Shown in pieces: positions 1-7,358 of a stretch of DNA of 12,655 bases. Both the position numbers and the translations under genes were made by a program. Each line of letters opens with the position of its first letter. Within the stretch, counting starts at the first letter, position 1. The DNA is from Spirochaetota bacterium (GTDB lineage Bacteria > Spirochaetota > B62-G9), in assembly GCA_026990615.1 (NCBI GenBank), contig JALXDB010000409.1:1-12655 (forward strand), given 5' to 3'. The notes beneath the pieces were generated by a model that was given only the letters and a program-made list of their open reading frames with translations, ran no database searches and was not told where the DNA came from.

Positions 1-43
1 CATCTATCCAATACTTTGCCATCCAGATTTACCCCATTAATAC

Positions 44-72
44 TTTAAAGTTTTGTAAAAATATACTATCAT
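44..72 (+). promoter_or_regulatory. Candidate sigma-70-type promoter for the thioesterase gene
   Basis: TTTAAA (44-49) and TATCAT (67-72) are separated by 17 bases, upstream of the gene at 131. The -10 hexamer matches the consensus at five of six positions and the -35 at four. In sequence this AT-rich such matches arise by chance, so this is only the best candidate. The remainder of bases 1-130 shows no convincing gene. Confidence 0.3.
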
Positions 73-130
73 TATAAGTAAAATCAAATATTTTAAATAA
101 TAAAGCATAGACAAAAGTTGGAGGAACCCA

Positions 131-541
131 ATGCTTAAAGGTCAAAAATCGATTCTTGAACTCAGGGTCAGATATGTCGAAACAGATCAGATGGGCATAG
201 TACATCACTCGAACTACTTCTCATGGATGGAGGCCTCCAGGGCAGAACTTATGAGGGATAGAGGAATGTCATACAGGGAGCTGGAAGAAAGGGGTTATCT
301 GCTGCCAGTAAGGGAGGCCTACTGTAGGTACAGAAAAAGCCTTAAATACGACGATATTGTAGTAGTGGAATCATGGCTCATGGAGCTCGGCGGTGCAAGT
401 ATAAAAATCGGATACAGAATATATAAAAAAGGCAATAACAAACCCTCCGCCGAGGGATATACATTGCATCCTTTTACAGATAGAAATGGCAAGGTAGTTA
501 AGGTCCCTGAATTTTTCCGAAAAATTTTTGAAATTCAGTAA
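131..541 (+). CDS. Acyl-CoA thioesterase, YbgC/FadM (4-hydroxybenzoyl-CoA thioesterase) family
   Basis: A 136-residue hot-dog-fold thioesterase, predicted to hydrolyse the thioester of acyl-CoA (or acyl-ACP) in the cytoplasm. The family signature runs from residue 14 to 37: Y-x-E-T-D-Q-M-G-x-V-H-H-x-x-Y, then a W-M-E-A-x-R helix start. Asp19 lies where YbgC and 4-hydroxybenzoyl-CoA thioesterase carry the catalytic aspartate. The length is typical for the family (about 130-150). The ATG is supported by a strong Shine-Dalgarno GGAGG at 120-124, six bases upstream. The gene lies 50 bases before the hybrid kinase on the same strand, so they may be co-transcribed. No tol-pal genes, the usual ybgC neighbours in proteobacteria, are present, so the substrate cannot be inferred from context. 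Family assignment is firm; substrate is unknown. Confidence 0.88.
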   Translation: MLKGQKSILELRVRYVETDQMGIVHHSNYFSWMEASRAELMRDRGMSYRELEERGYLLPVREAYCRYRKSLKYDDIVVVESWLMELGGASIKIGYRIYKKGNNKPSAEGYTLHPFTDRNGKVVKVPEFFRKIFEIQ

Positions 542-591
542 AAAATGGATGAAAATATAAAAAACAACGATACAAATAAAACAATAATTGT

Positions 592-3315
592 ATGGATAAT
601 TCTATTTATAAAGATTTTTTTGAAAATTCAGACGAAATCTACGGGATCCTCAACAGCGACAAGGTACTGGAATACTGCAATAAGTCTGTATTTAAAATTT
701 TAGGCTACAAAAGGGATGAGCTTGTTAACAGGAGTATCGATGAGATTATAGATACAATAATCCCCGATGAGATAGCCGCAACTTATCAATACAAAAAGAT
801 AAGGGAGATAATAAAGGCTTATAACCCGGAAACACCTGAAAGTGGTTCTCCGGACTGGCTCCATAAAGATTACAGGCTTATTTTCAAGCGCAAAGATGGG
901 AAAAATATTCCGGTAAAAGTTAAACTTTTCCCTTTTGCATCCAAAAACAGGGCAAAAATAGGCTTTGAAGTAAAAGAAGATACCGGGGTTCCATCTGATC
1001 CTAAAACATTCAAACACAACCAGTTGCTGTTAATGGAATTCCTTAACTCTCTGGACAACGGTCTTCTGATTGTAGATACAAACTACAGTATCCTTTACTA
1101 CAACACAAAGTTTACAGATTTCTGCAGCTCTAAACCCGAGCTAATGAAAAAATGTTACAGGGTAATTTTAAACAGGGAAAAGCCCTGTGATGACTGCCCG
1201 GCTCTGAGATCCATAGAGTCTGGAGTCAAACAAGAAAAAAAAGACTATATACAGGATTTAAATAAGTGGGTCAGAATCTCTTCATATCCGATAAAAAACC
1301 TTTTCAATGAAAAAATTGAAAGAGCCGCCCTTTTCATTAATGATATAACCCGTGAAAAAGAGATTGAATATGCATTGAGTAGAAGCGAGCAGAGATATCA
1401 AAAGCTCTTTGAATCTGCAAACGATGCAATATTCCTGATGCAGGATAACAGGTTTGTCAACTGTAATATAAAAGCTGTAGAAATTTTTGGATGCAGATCA
1501 AAAGATGAACTTATAGGTTTTAATCCTTTAGATTTCTCACCGGAATTCCAGCCCGATGGGATAAAATCCATACAAAAGGCAAAGCACTATATAGATAAAG
1601 CCCTCAACGGTGAACCCCAGAGATTTTTCTGGAAACATATTAAAAAAGATGGAACTCCCTTTGATACCGAAGTATCACTGAACGTTCTAGAAGAAGATGG
1701 AAAAAACTTTATTTTGGCAATAGTAAGAGACATTACAACTATAAAAAAGGCAAGAGATCAGGTTGCCAAACTCTTTCAGGCCGTTGAACAATCCCCCGTT
1801 TCTATTGTTATAACCGACACTATGGGTAATATAGAGTATGTAAATCCAATGTTCTGTAAAATCACAGGCTACTCCTTCGAAGAGCTAATAGGCAAAAATC
1901 CAAGAGTATTAAAATCAGGCGAAACAACACCTGAAGAGTACAGAACTTTATGGAAAACTATTACATCAGGAAAAGAATGGAGGGGAATCTTTCATAACAG
2001 GAGAAAAGACGGGACGCTTTACTGGGAATCCGCCCTCATCGCCCCAATTAAGGATTCGACGGGAAGAATCATAAACTTTATTGGAATCAAAGAGGATATT
2101 ACAGAAAGAAAAAATCTCGAAAGCCAGCTCACCCAGATGCAAAAATTGGAATCGATAGGTACACTGACAGGCGGTATAGCCCACGACTTCAACAATATAC
2201 TTACAGGTATAAATGGTTTCGCCCAGCTTATAATATCAAAGTCCGATAAAGGGAGCCAGATTCACAGCTATGCAACGAAGATTCTGGCCAGTGGAGAAAG
2301 GGCAGCTGATCTTATCAAAAAGCTTCTTGCATTCAGCCGCAAGCAGATGATTTCAACTGAAGTACTGGATATTAACAGAGTTATTATGGACCTTGATTTT
2401 ATCCTGAAAAAAATAATTGATGAGGATATAAATATTAAATACGAGCTTGAAAAGACCGGATGTCTTATAAGAGCGGATAAATCACAGATAGAACAGATTT
2501 TAATCAACCTGATTACGAATTCAAGGGATGCACTTAATCAGAAAAAGTGTAAATACACAAAAACAATAACCATTAAAACTAAACTACTTCCATCAAAAGT
2601 GGTTAAAGAGCTCCCCCATGCAGTGCCGGATAAAAGGCCTCACGTTCTGATCAGCGTAAGCGATAACGGTGTGGGGATTGATGATGAGATAAAGGACAGG
2701 GTATTTGATCCTTTTTTCACCACCAAACCACAGTGGATGGGAACAGGACTCGGATTATCAACGGTCTACGGAATTGTATCGCAGAACAAGGGACTTGTAT
2801 ACATAGAAACACGGAAAAACATAGGAACAACTGTAAACATCCTCTGGCCCCTTTCAGAGGAAACATCCCCTACACCCGTTATAAAACCTGAAAAAGATTT
2901 AGAAGAAAACAACACTAGAAAAATTGGCAGGGAAACAATCTTAATGGCAGAGGATAATGAAACTGTCAGAGAGTTCATCTACAATGCCCTATTACCCTAT
3001 GGGTTTAATATTATAAGTTCAACAAACGGTGAAGAGGCTATCAAAATGGCTTATTCTTTAAAATCTGCGGGCAAATCCGGGATAAAGCTGCTTATAAGCG
3101 ATATTGTTATGCCCCGAATAGGAGGAATAGAACTATACAGAAAAATCAAATCAATATTTCCAGATATTAAGGTGATTCTGATTACAGGATACTCAAACAG
3201 GTACGAATCTACTCAAGAATTCGAGGACGACATATACATTCTGCACAAGCCATTTAAGTTCAACGAGCTCATCAATCTGGTTACAAGAGTACTTAAGAAA
3301 TCAAGTTTTAGGTAA
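592..3315 (+). CDS. Hybrid sensor histidine kinase: four PAS domains, HisKA, HATPase, C-terminal receiver
   Basis: A 907-residue protein with no transmembrane segment, so a probable cytosolic sensor. Order: PAS1 about 1-130, PAS2 about 150-255, PAS3 about 266-390, PAS4 about 392-510, HisKA with the phospho-accepting His531 in an H-D-F-N-N box, HATPase_c with N-box Asn643, G1 box D-N-G-V-G from Asp691 and G2 box G-T-G-L-G-L from Gly717, then a receiver about 782-905 with acidic pocket Glu787/Asp788, phospho-acceptor Asp837 and Lys886-Pro887. All catalytic residues look intact. PAS2 carries a cysteine triad, Cys188-x10-Cys199-x2-Cys202, shared with the kinase at 3318-5636. The ATG at 592 lacks an obvious Shine-Dalgarno, but an in-frame stop at 577-579 excludes earlier starts and the PAS fold begins at once. 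It ends two bases from the stop of the convergent kinase. The signal sensed is not deducible. The receiver may pass phosphate to a histidine phosphotransferase outside the window or control the kinase itself. Confidence 0.95.
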   Translation: MDNSIYKDFFENSDEIYGILNSDKVLEYCNKSVFKILGYKRDELVNRSIDEIIDTIIPDEIAATYQYKKIREIIKAYNPETPESGSPDWLHKDYRLIFKRKDGKNIPVKVKLFPFASKNRAKIGFEVKEDTGVPSDPKTFKHNQLLLMEFLNSLDNGLLIVDTNYSILYYNTKFTDFCSSKPELMKKCYRVILNREKPCDDCPALRSIESGVKQEKKDYIQDLNKWVRISSYPIKNLFNEKIERAALFINDITREKEIEYALSRSEQRYQKLFESANDAIFLMQDNRFVNCNIKAVEIFGCRSKDELIGFNPLDFSPEFQPDGIKSIQKAKHYIDKALNGEPQRFFWKHIKKDGTPFDTEVSLNVLEEDGKNFILAIVRDITTIKKARDQVAKLFQAVEQSPVSIVITDTMGNIEYVNPMFCKITGYSFEELIGKNPRVLKSGETTPEEYRTLWKTITSGKEWRGIFHNRRKDGTLYWESALIAPIKDSTGRIINFIGIKEDITERKNLESQLTQMQKLESIGTLTGGIAHDFNNILTGINGFAQLIISKSDKGSQIHSYATKILASGERAADLIKKLLAFSRKQMISTEVLDINRVIMDLDFILKKIIDEDINIKYELEKTGCLIRADKSQIEQILINLITNSRDALNQKKCKYTKTITIKTKLLPSKVVKELPHAVPDKRPHVLISVSDNGVGIDDEIKDRVFDPFFTTKPQWMGTGLGLSTVYGIVSQNKGLVYIETRKNIGTTVNILWPLSEETSPTPVIKPEKDLEENNTRKIGRETILMAEDNETVREFIYNALLPYGFNIISSTNGEEAIKMAYSLKSAGKSGIKLLISDIVMPRIGGIELYRKIKSIFPDIKVILITGYSNRYESTQEFEDDIYILHKPFKFNELINLVTRVLKKSSFR

Positions 3316-3317
3316 CA

Positions 3318-5636
3318 TCAACTAGCCTTTTTTGAAATCTCGGATATTATGCTTAATATTTCATTAAAGGTAAAAGGTTTCCTCAAAGATGAAACGCCTG
3401 CCTGTCCAAGAAAGCTCTGCGTTTCTTCGTTAACTGTATCACCTGTGATAAATATAAGCCTATCCAGAAGTGCAGGATTTCTCTTTTTAATTTCATTATA
3501 AAACTCTATTCCATCCATTCCAGGCATTTTGATATCCGATATAATTATATCAATGTTCTTTTTATCGAGAATATCAAGGGCACCTTCTCCTGACATAGCC
3601 GTGTAAACGTTAAAACCATTCTGCTTTAGAAAATCCTGCATAAGCCTGACAATTATCTCTTCGTCATCTACAACCAGGGCATTGCTCAATTCCAACCCTT
3701 TCTTTCCTCTGTATGCTTCCCGGAACTTTGTCTCCATGCTGGTAGATTCCCGCATAACAGCATTTTCCTCAGTTGGAATTTTTATAGTAAAAGTAGTCCA
3801 TTGATCATCACTCTTAACACTTATGTCTCCTTCATGGGCTCTAACAATTCCGAATGATGTTGACAATCCAAGTCCCGTGCCCTCTCCCACATCTTTGGTG
3901 CTGAAGAAGGGATCAAATATCTTGTCAATAATATTTTCGGGTATTTTAGGTCCGTTGTTAGATATTTCTATAGTTACAACACTTCTCTCAGGGTTATTCC
4001 AGGCCCTAACCCTTATAATTCCCCTTCTCTTTCCCTCCTTTATAGCCTGTTCTGCATTTATAAGAATATTTAATAACACCTGCTGGAGCTGACTGAAATT
4101 ACCTTTGACTGTCGGTAGATCATCGGCAATATCAACTATTAACTCAATGTTGTTTACCCTGAAGCTGTAGTTTCTAAGGGAGACAGTTGCATTTATAACA
4201 TCCCTTATATCCAGAGGCTCCTTTTTTATCTCTTCCCTGCGGGCAAACTTCAGGAGGTCCTCTATTATTGACCTTGCCCTCTTAATGGAGCCAAGAATGT
4301 AATTGATCTTTTCCCTTCTTTCATCGTCTCCCGGCGTATCCATAAGCAGAAGCTCTGCGTACCCCATTGCGCTGAACAGGGGGTTGTTGATTTCATGAGC
4401 TACACCGGATATAAGTTTTCCCAGGCTTGCCAGTTTCTCAGTTTTGATCAACTGCTCTCTCGTTTCCTTTAGCCTTCTTATCGTATCTTTGAGCTCCATA
4501 TTGGCCCTGTTTATCTTCTGGGTCTGCTCAAGAAGTTTTTGCTCAGCCTCTTTTCTCTTGGTAATATCCCTCATTATCGATATATTTGAAAGGCTTCCAT
4601 CAGGATTTCTCAGGGGTGAAGAAACTATATCATAGGTAAATCCATTCTCATCCTTTAACTCCCACCTGACGGTGTAACCTCTTTTTACACTCTCCCACTT
4701 ACAGAAGGGGCAAGGTGTTGTTCTGTTGTAAAAAAGCCTGTAACACTTCGTTCCTCTCTTTAATTTACCGAACTTCTTTATTAAAGATTTGTTTAAAAAT
4801 GTGATATTGAAATTTTCATTTACCACGTAAACTCCATCTATCATGCTGTTCAAAATATCTGAAACCTTTCTTCTCTCCAGTTCAATTGTTTTTTCCAAAA
4901 GCACCCTTCCAGTCACATCCTGCAGCGTCTCAATAACGCCACTGCCATTCTCGTAATCAAACTTCGATGGATTTACCTCGAGATAAACCATTTCCCCATC
5001 TTTTTTGTAAAATCTTATAACAAAGGGATCTACCTCCTCTCCCCTTAAAACCTTTTCCAGATTTTCGTAAAATCTTTTCTTTGAACTACCCGAAAGAAGG
5101 TTAAAGAGGTTCTCTTTAAAAAACTCTTCATCAAATCCCGTCAGGTTTTCAATCGATTTGCTTACATAATCAACCTCCCCACTGGGGTTTATAAGCAGAA
5201 CCGCCTCCTTCATGCCCTCTATAAGGGTTTTGTATCTGAACTCGGCCTTTTTGAGCTCTCTTCTGAGTTCATACTCGTCAATGGCCTTTTTCATCAGTAC
5301 AGGGAGTTTGTTAAAGCTCTCCTCGTCTTTGCAGAGATAATCGTAGGCTCCAAGTTTTATCGCATTTACGGCGAGCTTTACATCCTGCATACTTGTAACC
5401 ATTATTATGGGGGAGCAGATTCCGTTTTCCCTTATCCATTTTATAAGATCTATGCCGTTACCATCTCCAAGTCTGTAGTCCAGAATAATACTACTATACG
5501 ATGATCCCTTCAAATATTCTTTTGCTCTGGAAAGAGTGTCGGAAATATCTATGCTTATATCTTCGTAGTAATCCTCCAGTACTCTTGTTAAAATCAGCTG
5601 GTGATCTTTGTTATCTTCTACTATTAGAACCTTCAA
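3318..5636 (-). CDS. Hybrid histidine kinase: receiver, two PAS, HisKA, HATPase, receiver; TTG start
   Basis: A 772-residue soluble hybrid kinase. Order: receiver 1 about 1-120 (Glu7/Asp8, phospho-acceptor Asp53, Lys103), PAS about 130-245, PAS about 255-362 with the triad Cys298-x10-Cys309-x2-Cys312, a coiled-coil linker about 363-400, HisKA with His414 in an H-E-I-N-N-P box, HATPase_c with N-box Asn527 and G2 box G-E-G-T-G-L-G-L from Gly584, then receiver 2 about 651-770 (Asp657/Asp658, Asp701, Lys753). The G1 box reads N-N-G-P-K from Asn560, where D-x-G-x-G is usual; related kinases tolerate changes here, but reduced nucleotide binding is possible. The start is TTG (5636-5634): no ATG opens the receiver fold and the Shine-Dalgarno is weak. 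It follows the homocysteine methyltransferase by 25 bases, so translation may depend on that transcript. An N-terminal receiver suggests the kinase is itself a target of an upstream kinase. Confidence 0.94.
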   Translation of the reverse strand: MKVLIVEDNKDHQLILTRVLEDYYEDISIDISDTLSRAKEYLKGSSYSSIILDYRLGDGNGIDLIKWIRENGICSPIIMVTSMQDVKLAVNAIKLGAYDYLCKDEESFNKLPVLMKKAIDEYELRRELKKAEFRYKTLIEGMKEAVLLINPSGEVDYVSKSIENLTGFDEEFFKENLFNLLSGSSKKRFYENLEKVLRGEEVDPFVIRFYKKDGEMVYLEVNPSKFDYENGSGVIETLQDVTGRVLLEKTIELERRKVSDILNSMIDGVYVVNENFNITFLNKSLIKKFGKLKRGTKCYRLFYNRTTPCPFCKWESVKRGYTVRWELKDENGFTYDIVSSPLRNPDGSLSNISIMRDITKRKEAEQKLLEQTQKINRANMELKDTIRRLKETREQLIKTEKLASLGKLISGVAHEINNPLFSAMGYAELLLMDTPGDDERREKINYILGSIKRARSIIEDLLKFARREEIKKEPLDIRDVINATVSLRNYSFRVNNIELIVDIADDLPTVKGNFSQLQQVLLNILINAEQAIKEGKRRGIIRVRAWNNPERSVVTIEISNNGPKIPENIIDKIFDPFFSTKDVGEGTGLGLSTSFGIVRAHEGDISVKSDDQWTTFTIKIPTEENAVMRESTSMETKFREAYRGKKGLELSNALVVDDEEIIVRLMQDFLKQNGFNVYTAMSGEGALDILDKKNIDIIISDIKMPGMDGIEFYNEIKKRNPALLDRLIFITGDTVNEETQSFLGQAGVSSLRKPFTFNEILSIISEISKKAS

Positions 5637-5661
5637 CTTTATGACCCGGTACTTTTAATTT

Positions 5662-6567
5662 TTATCTTCTTTTCTTGCCTTTTATCCTCTCTGCAATCAT
5701 CTTTATATACTCAGGTGTTGTTCCGCAGCATCCACCGATTATAGTTGCACCGGCCTCAACTGAATCATCGAGAAACTTTATCATATACTCAGGTTTTTGA
5801 TCAAAAACGGTTTTACCGTTTACAAGCTTCGGCAAACCAGCATTGGGATACATAATTAAAGGAGCATCGGTAAGCTCTCTCATCTTTCTTATAACTTCAA
5901 CATAGTCATCTATTAAACCACAGTTTGTACCAACGGCTGCAGCTCCTTCAGGTAAAAGCCCCTTAACTGCATCTTCTACTCTGTTGCCGAACAGTGTTCG
6001 ATACTCCCCCTTTTTGGTTTTGTTAAAAACCATAGATGCAATAATCGGACGTTCCGATGCTTTCTTTATCCCCCTGACAGCTGAAATAGCTTCATCCAGG
6101 TGCATCATGGTTTCAACTATAAAAAGGTCCACCCCTGCCCTGTCGAGAACTTCTGCCTGAGCCCTAAAAGCCTCCTCAGCCTCCTGAGGCGTAATATCCA
6201 TATTAACTATTTTCCCGGTTGGGCCAACTGAACCAGCCACATAAACATCTTCCCCCGGACTCTCTTTCAAATATAATTCGACCGCCTTCCTTGCTATATC
6301 CACCCCACCTCTATTTACATCCTCTATAACAGATTCCTTGCCTTTCATGCCCAGCTTAATAGGGTTTCCCCCAAAGGTGTTAGTTTCTATAATTTGCGCT
6401 CCGGCTTTTAAATACTCTAAATGGATTTGCATAACAACGTCAGAGTGAGATATATTCCACTCCTCGGGAAGATCCTCCGGTGTTAAACCTCTTTCCTGAA
6501 GCTGGGTTCCCATTGCTCCATCAAGAACAACATACTCTTCTTCAATAAGCTTAAGAAAATCTCTCAT
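5662..6567 (-). CDS. Homocysteine S-methyltransferase family protein (stand-alone MetH N-terminal-like domain)
   Basis: A 301-residue zinc-dependent methyltransferase of the MetH-N/BHMT/MmuM family, which activates homocysteine as a thiolate and methylates it to methionine. Visible landmarks: D-G-A-M-G-T-Q from Asp16, E-T-N-T-F-G-G-N from Glu61, G-S-V-G-P-T-G from Gly112, and the zinc ligands Cys216 (T-N-C-G) and Cys280/Cys281 (G-G-C-C-G-T-T). All three cysteines are present, so the enzyme should be active. It has only the homocysteine half: no folate, cobalamin or reactivation domain follows in the same frame. The methyl donor must therefore be small (S-methylmethionine, betaine) or come from a separate corrinoid protein. 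The ATG is preceded by a very strong Shine-Dalgarno (GGGGAGGG, about five bases away). It leads an operon-like pair with the hybrid kinase 25 bases downstream. Family is certain; methyl donor is not. Confidence 0.92.
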   Translation of the reverse strand: MRDFLKLIEEEYVVLDGAMGTQLQERGLTPEDLPEEWNISHSDVVMQIHLEYLKAGAQIIETNTFGGNPIKLGMKGKESVIEDVNRGGVDIARKAVELYLKESPGEDVYVAGSVGPTGKIVNMDITPQEAEEAFRAQAEVLDRAGVDLFIVETMMHLDEAISAVRGIKKASERPIIASMVFNKTKKGEYRTLFGNRVEDAVKGLLPEGAAAVGTNCGLIDDYVEVIRKMRELTDAPLIMYPNAGLPKLVNGKTVFDQKPEYMIKFLDDSVEAGATIIGGCCGTTPEYIKMIAERIKGKKRR

Positions 6568-6586
6568 TAATACCCTCCCCTATTTA

Positions 6587-6592
6587 ATTATA
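6587..6592 (-). promoter_or_regulatory. Perfect -10 hexamer upstream of the methyltransferase-kinase pair
   Basis: On the minus strand TATAAT occupies 6592-6587. The -35 region at an 18-base spacing (TTATTA) is poor. Transcription would start around 6580, giving an unusually short leader that begins about at the Shine-Dalgarno. The hexamer is seen; promoter function is inferred. Confidence 0.33.
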
Positions 6593-6626
6593 AGATAAAT
6601 TATTGACAAATAATAAAATTTTATTT

Positions 6627-6655
6627 TTGAATTAATCAATTTTCTATATTAGAAT
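6627..6655 (+). promoter_or_regulatory. Candidate sigma-70-type promoter for the CheY-like gene
   Basis: TTGAAT (6627-6632) and TAGAAT (6650-6655) are separated by 17 bases and lie 30 bases before the start codon at 6686. The predicted transcription start is near 6662. The divergent methyltransferase promoter would lie about 40 bases to the left, so a shared regulator could reach both. Confidence 0.4.
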
Positions 6656-6685
6656 TAAAAATAGATAAACTTACAGGGTTTAAAA

Positions 6686-7057
6686 ATGCAAAAAAACATC
6701 CTTGTAGCAGAGGACGACAAAAATATTGCTAATCTTATTAAAGAAATTATAAAACGTAAAGGAAATATTGCCCTCCTGGCAAAGGATGGAGATGAAGCCT
6801 ACAAAATTTTTAGCAACGTTAAAGTTGACCTTATTATTACAGATTTAAAAATGCCAAAGATCGATGGTATGACTTTGATAAAGATGGTTCGCGAAAAGAG
6901 CAGCACAATTCCAATTATAATTGTAACTGGTTACGGATCGGAAGAAAACAGAAAAAAGGCTAAAGAATTTGGAGTTGATACAATACTTCAAAAACCATGC
7001 TCAATTCTCGATATAACAAAGGCAATCGATAATTCCCTAACTCATGTAAAGAAGTGA
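6686..7057 (+). CDS. Single-domain response regulator (CheY-like receiver)
   Basis: A 123-residue protein consisting only of a receiver domain. The acidic pocket (Glu9, Asp10, Asp11), phospho-acceptor Asp53 in a T-D-L-K-M-P motif, switch Thr81 and Lys103-Pro104 are all present, so it should be phosphorylatable. There is no output domain: it must act by protein-protein contact or as a phosphate relay or sink. The ATG has a modest Shine-Dalgarno (AGGG, about seven to eight bases away). It is divergent from the methyltransferase-hybrid kinase pair and lies next to a HAMP protein, but no chemotaxis genes (cheA, cheW, mcp) are visible. The second hybrid kinase, with two receivers of its own, is a plausible partner by proximity only. 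Confidence 0.93.
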   Translation: MQKNILVAEDDKNIANLIKEIIKRKGNIALLAKDGDEAYKIFSNVKVDLIITDLKMPKIDGMTLIKMVREKSSTIPIIIVTGYGSEENRKKAKEFGVDTILQKPCSILDITKAIDNSLTHVKK

Positions 7058-7358
7058 ATCTTAGGTGACCTCCTTTATTTAAATAAAAAATCGAGGGATC
7101 TAAAGATTATAAAACTCCTTGTTTATTTATTAAAAGAAAAATTATTAGGGCCAATGTCGAGTTTTCAATTTTAATTCAAAAAAATACATAATTTTATATC
7201 TTTAACACTATAAAAAGTAGCGTATAACTTGTTATATTATATAAAAATTAGAATTTCGCCCTATTATGTGAGTTAGCCAAATGAGCCCGTAGAACGACCA
7301 AAGTAAACTCACATCTTCCTCATTTTCCAAAGACCCAAAAATGCTCACCACATTCTAA
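7058..7358. other. AT-rich intergenic region between convergent genes, without a recognisable gene
   Basis: About 300 bases separate the convergent CheY-like and HAMP genes. Contents: a 14-base AT-only palindrome (7074-7087); a weak promoter-like pair on the + strand (TTTAAC 7201-7206 and TATAAC 7223-7228, 16-base spacing); a perfect 9-bp inverted repeat (7266-7274 with 7306-7314); and CCAAAGACCC at 7327-7336, which resembles an insertion-sequence terminus. No classical rho-independent terminator (GC stem plus T-run) was found for either gene. The left half is just AT-rich, with no further structure seen. Confidence 0.6.
7266..7314. repeat. Perfect 9-bp inverted repeat with 31-base loop
   Basis: ATGTGAGTT (7266-7274) and AACTCACAT (7306-7314) are exact reverse complements around a 31-base loop that is markedly more GC-rich than its surroundings. 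The loop bases TGAGC (7282-7286) could also pair with GCTCA (7343-7347). No T-run follows on either strand, so it is not a simple terminator. It could be a small RNA fold, a protein-binding site, or an internal part of a decayed mobile element. Confidence 0.6.

Noticed and set aside
1..77. Possible tail of a + strand gene entering from the left, or a - strand gene start
   Set aside because: The open stretch is only about 25 codons, resembles no family, and the opposite strand offers no proper start codon.
545..703. Short frame opening with ATG four bases after the thioesterase stop and overlapping the kinase start
   Set aside because: It has no ribosome binding site, runs out of frame through the first PAS domain, and an in-frame stop at 577-579 prevents it from being an upstream extension of the kinase by a simple single-base shift in the A-run.
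3823..4635. + strand frames inside the second kinase
   Set aside because: They are mirror frames of conserved HisKA/HATPase coding sequence and show no domain features or ribosome binding sites.
6603..6608. TTGACA as -35 of the CheY-like gene
   Set aside because: The hexamer is perfect, but no -10-like sequence lies 15-19 bases downstream; the TTGAAT/TAGAAT pair is a better fit.
7074..7087. AT-only palindrome after the CheY-like gene as a terminator
   Set aside because: It has no GC pairs and would form a very weak stem.
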